From positions 267,062 to 331,061 of the forward strand of contig QEAR01000011.1 of the NCBI GenBank assembly GCA_006535965.1: a DNA stretch of 64,000 nucleotides. Reading direction: 5' to 3'. This document shows positions 1 through 11,212 of this stretch, one piece after another. The stretch comes from Spizellomyces sp. 'palustris'. Its lineage: Eukaryota; Chytridiomycota; Chytridiomycetes; Spizellomycetales; Spizellomycetaceae. The first letter of the stretch is position 1. Every line of letters begins with the position of its first letter. The notes beneath the pieces were generated by a model. That model had not been told where the DNA came from. It did not search any database and saw only the letters and a program-made list of their open reading frames with translations. The position numbers were made by a program, and so were the translations under genes.

Positions 1-2301
1 CGAGACTCTGGAGCATTGCCCAGTTTGAACTGTTGAAAACCCTTCAACGGTCAGTTCTCAACTCAACATCCGAATGTGACCAGAGACCTTCATCGATAGC
101 ACCTTCGGAAACGCCGGATCTGGTAGGGGATCAGCTCTGCAAGCAAGAGACACTACTTGCCAGAGTCCGGACTCTAAAGAGTGATATGCAGACACAGCTG
201 GTGGACATACGCGCAAGTATCGCTGCGAGCCGTTCTGACGTTTGCTCCAAGTATGATGATACATCCCCGAAACAAAACCGAGAGGAAACATCGTCAGATA
301 CAATTTTGAAAGAGAATCTAGGACCGGACATGGGTATCAGCACACCCACTGTTGTTAAGATTGCTAGCGAGCTTCCTACCCCGGACGCTGTGGCGGCAAT
401 CAATGATATGGTGCGATCGGAGGTCACCGGCGCTATGGACGCCGCCGTGTCTGCGTCCATCTCTGCTTCAACCAGGGCCATGCGAGAGCGCCTAGTCGCA
501 GCGGCTTCCTCTAGAATGAGCGTTATAGACTTTGATTCTTCAAATAAGGTCTCATCCAACAAAGACATCAGAGGTACGATGCTGGCGACAGTCGTATGTA
601 TCGATCTGTACCTAATCATCTGTTTGTCAGTCGCACCGCCGGCGACACCTAAAGGTCATGGCCGGTCATCCAGGCTCCTGGCGCCTACAGTTTCATCAGC
701 AGCGAAGTGCAGGACTAGGCCACCTTCAAAGGCATCGGGCCCTTGCTTGGGCTCTCCTTCTCGTATGCAGTTTCCTATAGTTACAGGCGAATCGTTCATT
801 GTATTAATTTGGTCGTTTCATTGATCACGTAGGCGCCACATTGCAGAGAAAAACAAGCGAGAAAACAACCAACAGCACCAAGAAGAGAGTACCTGGTAAA
901 CACCTTTTGCTGTGTACCCACTTCGATCTCTTATTTCGCTGCTTAAATATATGCGGTTTTGTAGATAAGCAGGGTGCATCCGCTAGCCAGAACATCAGTG
1001 TCATCAAGTCACGGACCAGCTTTTCCCCTCGTCGCTCCAACCTTACAAGGACATCCACCGCACATTCCCAGCCTGAACCAACCGTCGCATATGATTTGCT
1101 TTGTGAACAGGTGATACGGTTGGGTAGTGGCGACCAAAAGTACATTTATCTCGTTTTCTGATGTAACTTTCTTTTTGGCAGATTGTCAATTTCGTTCACA
1201 CTGAAATCGGCCCCGTCCCTCAAGTTCCCTCTGCGCCCGCTGGCTCCAGCATATCACCTGGTAGGGTTGATCAATTGAACTTCTCTGACACTCCTACCGG
1301 TTTGTTTCAAGACGATCTGAACGAGATGACTGAACCACCTCAGAACATCGCGGATCCCATAGCTGCGCTAGGTGTGTATGTTGCTCTGCAAATCCTGACG
1401 AGGGTATTCATTCTGAAGTTTGTTACTGGTGTCAGGAAATCAGGGGTTCCATCCTCAGAAAGAGATTGCCCGAACTCCAGAGAAGTCTCGCAAACAGACC
1501 TTGGCCTCCAGCAGCGTTCGCGGATCAGCAGCGAGCTCTAGACATACATCCTCTCGTGTCAACGCATACAGACCAAAGACGCCCAGTAAATTATCCCAGA
1601 CTCTTACATTTGACTCCAGCTCCGATTCACTGTTGACAGATGATAATGATCAAAGCGACAAAGAGAACCTGGAGCGAAGTCCAGACAGTAAATCCCCGCG
1701 CACCCGCCACCGGAAGTCATTATTGACGTCGGAAAAAAATACTTCAAATGGAAGAACAGGGAGAAGTCCCAACTCGCAACGCAAGAAACACAAGCAAGGA
1801 TTGCTGCAGATGCTACACACTCCAAAACGCATGGCTTTACGAAATTACAAAACCCCCGGTATGTGCAATCTGCAATCTCATTGCTGGGAAGATGAAAGGA
1901 TTTAGCCTGACCTGGCTTTGCTGAACTTTGACTCGTGTTCACAGTCAGCCGACAAAGCCGTAGCCGTACGGAGAGTCCGTCATCGCCGGCGATTGACTTT
2001 GAAGAAGTTGACGATTGGCTAGGTAGGAGACTTACCAGTCCTGCTCAACAACATAACTCACCCGCTTTATGCAGATGAAGAAATACCGGACTTTCTCCTT
2101 GATGCTGATGACGAGTTGCACGGAAGTGAAGAACATGATCCCAATTTTGGTCCGATAAAGGTCGCGTTGCTACCACGACGCGGGAGTAACATCTCTTTCC
2201 ATAGAGGGGGTATAGAGGATGAGGACGACAAGGATCAAGAACTTGAAAACATGTTTGACAAACTTCGACAGTTGAAGCTGAAGACAGCGGCGGCGAAATA
2301 G
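1..2301 (+). CDS. Unrecognised protein with KEN box, 5' end cut off by window edge
   Basis: The frame is open from base 3, so the start lies outside the window. The visible part can be read as about eight exons joined by short GT-AG introns, for example donors near 574, 894 and 1859 and acceptors near 970, 1182, 1944 and 2073. The last exon ends in a stop at 2299-2301. The protein is hydrophilic: an N-terminal part with likely helices (LARVRTLKSDMQTQLVDIRA), then a Ser/Pro/Lys/Arg-rich middle, then an acidic tail (DEEIPDFLLDADDE). A KEN tripeptide sits in DNDQSDKENLERSPDSKSPR (about 1647-1706) among SP and TP sites, which resembles a cell-cycle-regulated APC/C substrate. I recognise no domain or family. 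The convergent LSM2 gene ends 219 bases downstream. The exon chain is inference; that the region is coding is fairly likely. Confidence 0.55.
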
Positions 2302-2519
2302 AGTGACCCATATTTCTGGCCACCTTGTAATATATTGGCTCTGCAGTAGAGCAAAAGCAATGGCTAACACTTGTCGATTCAACCGCCGGATCCACCTCCA
2401 CAGTTTGATTACCGCTTCATCAAATCATGCGGGAACGCATCCGCCACGCTGTAGGCACATTACTTGCAAGATCTCGTCCTTGTCATTATATGTACACCCC
2501 ACCACATGCGACCTTACTG

Positions 2520-2937
2520 CTATCGTCCAGCCTGTGCTTCTCGTCGTGCTGCGTCTTGCAACAGTGCGGTATCCACATGCTGGGCGGGTAGCGATACATA
2601 TCGCACAACGGAACCCCGAACGAAACAGTTTTTGACGGACATCTGGAAAAACACATTAGCTGCTCGGATCAAAATGACAGCATGCACCATCAAGACACAA
2701 ACCATATGCGGGTACTTTTGTTCATCCACAACATTCACATCGTCCAGCTTGATATTCAGGAATTGGTCAACAGACACAAGTGTACCGCGGATCTCCAAGT
2801 CGTTCTTTAGCTCAACCGTTACTTGCTTCCCGACAAGGGTTTTGAAAAACGAGTAGAATAGCTGCCATCGGTAGAAGCAGATAAGTGTCTTGCGTTCGAG
2901 CCATCGTTATATCATTGCAAGGCCAGTCAAATACCAT
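2520..2937 (-). CDS. LSM2: LSM2, U6 snRNA-associated Sm-like protein
   Basis: LSm2 is one subunit of the heteroheptameric LSm rings: nuclear LSm2-8 on U6 snRNA and cytoplasmic LSm1-7 in mRNA decapping. The spliced product reads M-LFYSFFKTLVGKQVTVELKND, then GTLVSVDQFLNIKLDDV (Sm1), KYPHM-MSVKNCF and FVRGSVVRYVSLPAQHVDT (Sm2). It is about 95 residues, the normal family length, and aligns without gaps to human and fission yeast LSm2. Two introns are visible: 2862-2934 (73 nt), directly after the ATG so that the first coding exon is only the start codon, and 2643-2702 (60 nt) inside the Sm fold. The start at 2937 was chosen because it is the only nearby ATG followed by a donor (GTATTT) that joins to LFYSFF in frame. 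It is divergent from LRRC45 and shares the X-box promoter. Confidence 0.93.
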
Positions 2938-3335
2938 TGGAACTGAGTGTACTGTGACGACACAAACTGTTCGTCGTTGTCAAATGCGATATCTACGAGT
3001 CACAAACAAGATGTCAGCCCGGAAGGAAGGATGAATAATTGGGTGAGTAGGAAAGAGAGAGTCCGCACGTTGCTCAAGTCGCAACGGTGGGGATGCGTCT
3101 CTGGTCCTCACCTTCAACAACCGTTCACCACCTTGTTCATCAACTGGGCAGCAAGCATTCACTGGGTCATTGACTGATCGGCTTGTTGCCATAGCAACGT
3201 GACCTCGTCAGCATCCCTACGTGTCCGGAGTGCGCGTTGCCTTTCGAACTTCAATACTTTTTAACGTAAGTGGAACACGTACTACGGACAGAACAATGCC
3301 AATAATGTATTTCAAATTAGATAACCCGATCGCTA
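2938..3335. promoter_or_regulatory. Divergent LSM2/LRRC45 promoter region
   Basis: This 398-bp intergenic stretch lies between two genes transcribed away from each other. It contains the RFX X-box described separately at 3185-3198. I see no RNA gene or believable ORF in it. Confidence 0.6.
3185..3198. promoter_or_regulatory. RFX-type X-box, GTTGCCATAGCAAC
   Basis: The 14-mer is an inverted repeat of GTTGC-/-GCAAC and matches the RFX optimum GTTGCCATGGCAAC at 13 of 14 positions. It lies 138 bp upstream of the LRRC45 start codon and about 250 bp from that of LSM2. RFX factors bind such sites at ciliary genes in animals and, as Crt1/Sak1, at DNA-damage and cell-cycle genes in yeasts. Binding here is inferred. 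Confidence 0.75.
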
Positions 3336-5850
3336 ATGGAAGTCTTCAAGAGCTCTTATATCCAAAAATGCACTGAACTGGCCATCGAACCGCATCGCGC
3401 TCTTGCGGATCTGTTTATCAATGGGACGGCCGTGGCAGCAAGCGAATTTCTTGATATACATGGGCAGTCCACAACGCTCAAAGATATTACTGCTCTGGCA
3501 GCCGCTTTGGCAAATGATGTGAGGTTTACTAAACTCAATTTGGCTGATACGTTTCTCGGCGACGACGGTATGAGGTTGAAGCCTCCGATTCAATGCCATT
3601 AGCCACTACACGTGTCTCTAACAAAGCTTCTTTATAGGATGCATATTGATTGCGGGAGCTCTGAAAACAAACTGTACAATCCGGTATCTTGACCTGCGTG
3701 GCAATAGGTTCGATACCATACTGTCGCTTTAGGCCAGGTTGTAGCGACATGTTGGTAACTTTAATCAAAGCATTCGCGCAGATGGTGCAACAGCTTTGGC
3801 GCAAATGTTAAAGGTTAATTCAGCCGTAAAATGGTAAGAAGGCTGTTGATCACACTCCAAGCCGTCCTGAAACTCACAGATTGGTCTTCGTATTACTCTA
3901 CCAGCCTGGTGCTAGAGTGGAATTGCATCGGAATATGGGAGGCGGGAGTTAGAGCACTGGCCGATGCTCTGTCCATAAATCATACTTTGGAAGAGCTGGA
4001 TCTTCGCAACAACAAGATTGGGCCAAATGGATGTCAGTCTTTGGCGTTATGTCTCAGGAACAATACCACGTTACGATGCTTAGGTACGCTAACTTTTGGT
4101 GCAGATTTTGGAGACAACCTCATTTAACTACTTCCAACAACAAGACTTGCGCTGGAATAACATTGGGCTTCTTGGATCTAAGGCGTTGGTAGATCTGCTG
4201 AAATGGAACACGGTTTTAGAGGAAATACAACTGGCCGGAAATGAGGTACCCGACGACATTGCCAGAGCAATTGGTGAGCAATTACTTGCATAGTGACCAT
4301 TGATTTTCTGGAGCTCTTACGCAATACCGTATAGGGAATGCAGTGGAGCGAAACCGGGACAGGCGAAAAAACGATTTACGTATTCGACTCCAGGCTGATC
4401 AGCTAACCAACACGGTACACGCCCTCACATCGACCCATCAAGATACACTTGCGAATCTTTCAAAAGACCTGGCTTCAAAGGAGCAACAGGTTGCAATGGC
4501 AAGCAAGGAGATATCGCGATCACAAGAGGCTTACAAGATCTTGGAAGCTAAGCTGCAAAAGGCGGAAGCGCAGATGAAAGAGGCCGAAGAAACGCTAAGT
4601 CGCGAAAGAACTGAAATGAGAAATAAAGTAAAGGAGCTACAGCAGGAGCTCTTGGCCGATAGAGAGGTATCATCTGGCAATCTCACTTCGAGTCGACTTT
4701 GCGGGCACTCATACTTGACCCAGACCAGATTGCGGCTTGAAACTCAGCGCGAAAAGTCTTTCTCCGACGCCAAACGCAAGAGCTTGGAATTAGAGGCATC
4801 CTTGCGGGAGGCGGACGTCAAAGTAGAGGTGTTAAAACGAGACAAAGTTATGCTTATTGAGGAGCTCGATAAAGCAAAAGACAGATTAAAGGCTATGAAA
4901 ACCATGTACGAAGGTACTTCCCGGTCACTCAGCGGGTCGGTGTCACTCGCGCAATCATTCACACCATTTCTCCTCAAAAGACCAACTGGCGCGACAAGAT
5001 CGTGAATTCAGTGAGAAACTGAAGGCACTTGAAGCCTCCAAAGACCATGAGCTTGCACAAACAATCCGAAAGATGGAAGATCGCTTGAAAGTGACCGAAA
5101 GCGCTCGGACTCGCGCAGAGGAGGTATTTTGGTCATGCCTTTTTTAGCAATGCAAATATCGCAATCTTACATGCCGCAAGTAGGAGCTCGACATCCAACG
5201 AGCAAAGTTGCTTGCAGAAAAGAGAAACTGGTCAGAGAAAGTGGCGGATGCGGAGACGAGAATTCGGAAGGAGGAGGTATGCTCTTTGAGGAGTATTTTA
5301 TTATCGCGAACTTCTTCTCATGAATGCTGTTTTGCAGGAGGACCGTCGACATGAGCTAGAATCCGTACTTCAGGCGCTCACAAAACAGCGGGATAGCCTG
5401 CAGGTAGACGCCGCGAATCATAGCCAAATACATGCGAAGCTTCTTCGTGAACACGAGGCAGAGCGCGAGCGCTGGCAGCAGCAACGATCCCAGCTTCATG
5501 AGGACATTGCCACATTGAAAACACGACAGGTGGAAATAGAGAGCGCTCTTGCAACTGCCAAAAAGCAATTGCGAAAGGCGGAAGAAACGTCTTGTGAGCT
5601 TCAAAAACTCAAGGACGAAGCTGTCCGAGATCGATCAGAGATTGCAAAGCTGAAGGAAGATGTTGCAGCTCGTGATCGTCTGGTCGGTAGGCTCAAGGAA
5701 GAGCTAAAACGAAAAGACCAGGAATTGGACGAGAAGGACGAAGAAAGCATGCTGCAAATGAAGGACCTTCAATTGAGCATTACTTCGCTTCTAAATCAGC
5801 GCACGAAAAGACATGTCCGATCACGGTCAATTGAAGTGGCACTATCATAG
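3336..5850 (+). CDS. LRRC45: LRRC45-like centrosomal protein (LRR plus coiled coil)
   Basis: In animals LRRC45 sits at the proximal end of centrioles and takes part in centrosome cohesion and early ciliogenesis. The sequence shows the same order of parts: a short N-terminal helix region (MEVFKSSYIQKC), then ribonuclease-inhibitor-type leucine-rich repeats (TIRYLDLRGN, LVLEWNCIGIWEAGVRALA, LEELDLRNNKIGPNGCQSLA, LRCLDLRWNNIGLLGSKALV, LEEIQLAGNEVPDDIARAIG), then a long coiled coil rich in Glu, Lys, Arg and Gln to the end. LEWN..G.W and DLRWNN.GLLG.(K/R)AL are close matches to human LRRC45, not to a generic LRR protein. There are about eleven short introns, e.g. donors at 3570 and 4085 and acceptors near 3638 and 4141. 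The product is roughly 600-650 residues (human 670). The start at 3336 fits the human N-terminus. Confidence 0.87.
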
Positions 5851-5946
5851 TTTATAGAAGTGGCAGTATTATAGATATTACATTAATACTTATGTGAATA
5901 ACAATGACGGTAAAGCAAGCGTTGAAAGAAAATCGGATTATTATCC

Positions 5947-7898
5947 TTAAATCACACATGTTGATGTGTCAATCTCTGGTTGCCGGGGTTTCTTTGCGTT
6001 GCAAATCTTCCAAAATCGCAGAGTCTCATCCCCCGCACCCGTTACTATACTCTGCCCATCTGGGGACATGGCGAGATACACGACTCGGGAGCCGTGGCCT
6101 GTTAGGGTCGCCACTTCTTTCAATGATGTCTCTGTTTGCTTCCACACGGTTATGTGGTTTCGGGAATAACCATGCGTACTGATGAGGTGCTCTGATTGTT
6201 TTCCCCACGCAAGGTTGCACACTTGCGAATTTGTGTCTATCTGCTTCATGACATGTCCTGTTTGGACATTCCATATTCTGATTTTCCGATCGGCGGTCCC
6301 TCCGCCTGATGCAAGCATATGTCGCTGTTTTGCAAACAACTGGAAGTCAACGGTAGTTTCGCAGCGGGCCATGAATTTTATAACTCACTCTGTGTGGTGA
6401 CCACGTCAGCGCCTTCACGGCAGCTTGATGTGGGCTCGCCGGTGTCCATATTGGTGTATCACTTCGCTTATCCCATATTATCAATTGGTTGTCGTTCCCT
6501 CCGGAGGCCAATTGAGTTTCATCTGGACTCCACTTTAACCCGCACACCTCCGCGGTGTGGGCGTTCAGAATGCTGACATGTCCGTAGCGTATCCGGGCAT
6601 CGCGTTGCATGATGGTTTTATCCCGGCTCCCAGACGTAAGAAGCTCACCGTTCCACGCGATTGTACCTGAGCGGAAGGACAATGTTCTATGTCAACCGGC
6701 AGAAATGGACAATGCCACCATGGAACATCATGGTAACTCACCGACCCTTTTGGTGTGCCCCTTAAATTGCCGGACCTTCTTCTCCTTTTCAACATCCCAA
6801 AGTTGGACCAGCCCGGTGTCCGTGCCTACAGCCAAATGAGTACCCTTTTCACAGTAAAAGTTGGGATTAGTGGCACGAAAAATGGATCGTGGCATTCAAA
6901 GTACTTACTCTTTGCATCCAATTGACGGAGGTAATGCTATCATTTGGGCCTAAATCGCAAAGCTTTGTGACCTAGTGAAAGTTTCTCTTTAGATGTTGCT
7001 GGCAATTTCCTATCTATTGCAGTATTGCGTCTACCTTACTACTGGCGGCACTCCATAAGTACACACAAGTATTTAGCCCAACTCCAAGGATATCCGTAGA
7101 GGACCAATCTATCAGGTTCAAGTAATAGTCGTCCTATTTTGGGCAAATAGCTCAGGGGCAATTTTGGTTGAGGTAAATCATCGGCATATGTCCAACCTGT
7201 AATTCGGGGGCGTCCAGGATTTTATAAGGGCTACGAGGAATCTCCCAATGGCCCCTCTGCGGTGATCGTACCAAACTCTGACTTGCAGCCGAGAGGGATG
7301 ATCGCAGGTATTTTGGGCTGAGGGCACAGTCTGGAGGTGGTGGTAGGATTCGCTTTTGTGGACTTGGACCAATCAAACGTCCTCGTTTTGACGGCGTATC
7401 GAGTAGTTCTCGATACATTAGAAGCGAATATGTATCTTCTGGCTCGTCTGTAGGACCACAAAGGATCAGCTGATCTGGTCTCGAGGCAAAACAGTCATTC
7501 GTATCCACCTTCTTCGTCAACCCGTGGTGAACCCGTAAAGGCATTCCTCATCGGTGATCTGAGTGCGTGTGCTGAAGCATTACGACATGGGGATGTCATC
7601 AATATTCTAGTTTATTGCGCAGCAGCTTAATATCAAAGTTCAAGATTCAAAGGATCAGGAAAACAAGGCACCTGTCGTTGTTTGACCGTGGGCTCAAAAT
7701 GTCGTCAATTCGTCGCTTATTTCTTCGTGGGGTAGAGGGAGCATTATTTCCACACGACATGGATGGACTGGGGAGTGCGCTTGAGTTGACTGACGATGGT
7801 CGTGATCGGACATGCTGCGAGTGTCGGCTGCTTGGGCTCTCTGGTGTTTTTGACCGATTCGCTGACATTTGCAGCAGATTTCGAAAATGGGGATCCAT
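5947..7898 (-). CDS. CDH1: APC/C activator Cdh1/Fizzy-related (WD40)
   Basis: Cdh1 recruits substrates to the anaphase-promoting complex in late mitosis and G1. Spliced exons give SPYKILDAPELQ-DDYYLNLIDWSS, TCVYLWSAASSKVTKLCDL, NSITSVNWMQR-like and GTHLAVGTDTGLVQLWDVEK, then VCGLKWSPDETQLASGGNDN, AAVKALTWSPH, LASGGGTADRKIRIWN, IDTNSQVCNLAW, LISTHGYSRN and VVYLAMSPDGQSIVTGAGDE. These are Cdh1-type, not Cdc20-type, blades (GGGTADR, DTNSQVCNLAW, STHGYS). Length is about 500 residues. Two APC/C-docking elements look unusual. The N-terminal C-box is not readable as DR(F/Y)IPxR: the first exon ends in NNDR at 7672 and continues across an intron into sequence without FIPxR. The C-terminus is DTSTCVI and lacks the Ile-Arg tail. 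The first ATG of the MDPHFRNLL exon (7898) was taken as the start. Confidence 0.88.
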
Positions 7899-8298
7899 GA
7901 CTGCTGAAGACTTTGTAGCAGGTTCTCGTCGTCAACAAGCGACAGTACCCAATTCGCAAAACAGACCTTAGAACGACTTGCTCGAAGCGCGCCCAACGCG
8001 TCTGCGCACGTAAGCCCTTGGAACCACATTGCAATCACAAACCAATTTCCCGGCACGATGTCATTTTTAGCCGACCAACGTCCGTCTCCAAGACCTGCGG
8101 CACAAATTATTTCGGGCTTTTCAAGAACGACGGCGATTTCCACTTTGAAACGAATTGCTGTCGAAACACGACAGATTTCACTTTTGAACCGTCCCTACCA
8201 ACCGTAGGTCCTTCTAGCTTTGTTATTCGTTTGTGTGCTGTGCAGAGAACTGGGCTGAATGTTTCATCTTGGGATCAAGTCTGCGAGGTCGTGTCATA
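7899..8298. promoter_or_regulatory. Divergent CDH1/KGD2 intergenic region
   Basis: This 400-bp spacer lies between divergent start codons. It holds an ACGCGT hexamer (MCB-like) at about 7996-8001, 95 bp or so from the CDH1 start, but that hexamer also occurs elsewhere in the window. I see nothing else supportable. Confidence 0.35.
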
Positions 8299-10273
8299 AT
8301 GTCATCTGCACTTTGTCGTCGCCTTGGCACAAGTGCGGTGCGCGCTACCCTGAGATCACCGCGCCTCGCTTCTGCGTCCATCTCTACCTCCATTTCCACA
8401 AGGGGCATCCGGACTGGTAGTCTCTTTACCTCGACTCCAAGTGTTAGGTAACACTAGGTCGCGTTCCGGTCTGCGGTTGTTACCGGAAGTATTTATCATG
8501 TTGCCTTGCTTTCAATTGTAGACCACGCCTACCTGCCAGCCATGCGGTATTTCGTACTAGTCAAGTGCGCTACATGGGTTAGAACTCTTTGTCAGGGTTT
8601 CAGATGTGTCCGTTCTGTGCATTTCTCACACCGCATTTCCAGCCGATAAGGTGGTGAAGTTCCCACCAATGGCTGAGTCTATTCAGGAGGGAACTCTCAC
8701 GCAATGGCACAAGAGTAAGCATGCGTGTCTAATCTTCTTCGTGCACAACACTGTCACTCAACTTTGTGTTTTGTCAGAGGTTGGAGAATTCATTGCTCGT
8801 GATGAAGTTCTTGCAACTATCGAAACGGACAAGGTAAAATCAGATAGTCGACGTACTTCTTTTGTGGGGTCGCTAAGTGGACCTGCATTATAGGTTGATG
8901 TCACTGTTAATTCTCCGGAATCCGGTACCATCTTGGAACTCTATGCCAACGAAGGAGACACGGTAGCCGTTGGCGCAAACATGGTTAAAATTGAACTTGG
9001 CGATGCACCAAAGGAAGGAGCCGCACCCTCACAGCCAGCACCAGAAGCGAAGAAGGAGGCACCCAAGAAAGAAGAGGCGAAGCCGGCTCCAGAGCCACCA
9101 AAACCCAAAGCAGAGGCTCCCAAACCACAAGCACCGACACCAGGTAAGATTCTGAGGAACGATGAAGATGTTGTAAATAATTTATGTTGATGGCGTACTC
9201 CTGCTTTCAGCTCCCCAGAAACAGGCGCCTGCTCCTTCACGTACTCCGTCGAAAGCCGCTCCATCTCCAGTCACTTTCGATGCCGAAGACTTTCCCGGAT
9301 ACATGCCCGGCTCGCGTACAGAACGTAGGGTATGCACTTTGTACTTGTGGTTCGCGAGATGGTGTGGCTCCCATCATTAACGGGATACATAGATACCGAT
9401 GAGCCGTATGAGATTGAAGATTGCAAAGCATTTGAAAGAGTCACAAGAGAATGCGGCTTCCTTGACCACCTTCAACGAAATTGACATGAGGTTCGAGACT
9501 GGCTTTTGCATAAACCTGCGCAAATAATGCGTTCTGACTGTTATTTCAGCAATTTGATGGAAATGCGTGCCAAGTACAAGGAGCTTGTTGCTGAAAAGCA
9601 CGGCGTAAAGCTCGGATTCATGGGTGCTTTCATCAAGGCCACCAGTTTGGCGCTCCACGAGGTTCCTGGTGTTAACGCTGCCATTGAAGGGAATGAGATC
9701 GTCTATCACGACTTTGTGGACATTAGCGTTGCTGTTGCTACTCCCAAGGGGCTGGTTACACCTGTTCTTCGCAACTGCGAGTCGTTGTCGATTGTCCAAG
9801 TGGAGAAGGCTATGGCTGCTCTTGGAAAGAAGGTCTGTCTCAGGATCGAGGTCCTGCGTCGTAAATGGATTTACCAATTTAAATTGACCAAATGCTTGGT
9901 TTCATTTTAGGCCCGTGATAATCAAATTACCATTGAAGACCTAGCGGGTGGCACATTCACTGTTTCCAACGGCGGAGTCTTTGGTTCATTGTTTGGTACC
10001 CCCATCATTAATCAACCTCAATCAGCCATCTTGGGTATGCACGCTACAAAAGAGCGACCTGTCGTCGTGAATGGAAAGGTAGAGTACAGTTGATAGTCTC
10101 TCTTATCGCGCGGTGACCTCATATCCTATGGCTTTCAGGTTGAGATTCGTCCTATGATGTACGTTGCACTGACCTACGACCACCGAGTGATCGATGGCCG
10201 TGAGGCGGTAACGTTTTTGGTCAAGTTGAAGGAGTTGATTGAAGACCCCAGACGGATACTGCTGGATCTCTGA
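8299..10273 (+). CDS. KGD2: Dihydrolipoyllysine succinyltransferase, E2 of 2-oxoglutarate dehydrogenase, mitochondrial
   Basis: This is the E2 core of the 2-oxoglutarate dehydrogenase complex; it transfers the succinyl group from lipoamide to CoA in the TCA cycle. The N-terminus ([20 protein letters not shown], rich in Arg and Ser, no acids) is a mitochondrial presequence. A single lipoyl domain follows ([16 protein letters not shown] ... [16 protein letters not shown], lipoyl Lys in ETDK), then a Pro/Ala/Lys-rich linker (8997-9160), then the catalytic domain with [55 protein letters not shown] and the active-site [11 protein letters not shown] at 10179-10208. One lipoyl domain and no clear peripheral-subunit-binding domain separate it from the pyruvate and branched-chain E2s. 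About eight short introns; roughly 480 residues. Confidence 0.93.
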
Positions 10274-10613
10274 GCCACCTTCAAGAGAGGGAAGGATGTG
10301 GCGGGGTTTACTTTGTTAGATTAGGACCTACTGAAAACTTTCTTTTCACTTGCTTGATTGTGCTAGGCGTCATCTCGTGCCTATGTGCCTCATAGATTGC
10401 GTTCCCATTTTTATTGTGCTCACATAAGGCTACTGCGACCTGTCTCTTTGCATCTGGCTTGATGTGCAGCGTAGGCGGTAAGAAGACTGCGGTAAAACGT
10501 TATATATATTACTTCGCAGACAAAATCCAGTATCTACAAAAAGACCGTATCCTTTTAACTGCACGTGTTGAAAACACGGTTGCCTCTCCCAAACGCGGAA
10601 GAAATGTAACCGC
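10274..10613. other. Convergent 3' intergenic region, KGD2/H2B
   Basis: 340 bp containing the 3' ends of KGD2 (+) and histone H2B (-). I see no histone-type 3' stem-loop or RNA gene; fungal histone messages are normally polyadenylated. Confidence 0.4.
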
Positions 10614-11212
10614 TTATTTAGCAGCCTGGTACTTGGTGACGGCCCTGGGGAAGTCAAAGGGTTAATATCAATGCCCATTAATGAGTAGTCACCATGCAAA
10701 GGACAGGACTCACTTAGTACCCTCAGAAACGGCGTGCTTGGCCAATTCTCCAGGGAGAATAAGACGGACGGAGGTCTGAATCTCACGAGAGCTGATGGTG
10801 GAACGCTTGTTGTATGCGGCCAACTTAGAAGCCTCTCCGGCAATGCGCTCAAAAATGTCGTTGACAAAAGAGTTCATGATTGACATGGCCTTGTTCGAGA
10901 TACCAGTGTCAGGGTGCACCTAATAAATACAAATGGTTAGCGTCCTGTGTGTAACGTTCCACGTCTAAAGCGATACCGGAGTGCTGCATTTACCTGCTTG
11001 AGTACTTTGTAAATGTAGGTAGAGTAGGTCTCACGACGGACGGTCTTTCTCTTGGCCTTGTCCTTCTTCTCTCCTGCTGGAGCTTTGCCGGCGGGTGCCT
11101 TACCAGCAGGCTACACAGTTTGGAATTTAGCGCGTTGTTTCTGGGACCACGTTTGAAAGATGATTACCTTCTTTTCGGCCTTGGGAGCAGCAGCAGCTTC
11201 CTTGGGAGCCAT
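10614..11212 (-). CDS. H2B: Histone H2B
   Basis: Core nucleosome histone. The N-terminal tail is Lys/Ala/Pro-rich with repeated PAGKAPAGK units. The histone fold follows: [97 protein letters not shown]. The C-terminal AVTK contains the Lys that is ubiquitinated by Rad6/Bre1 in yeast. Introns are visible: one ends the tail (acceptor near 11164), another follows VLKQ, and the last splits GTK|AVTK (GTGAGTCC...CCCCAG, about 10650-10715). The divergent neighbour is H2A, and the start codons are 669 bp apart. Confidence 0.96.
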
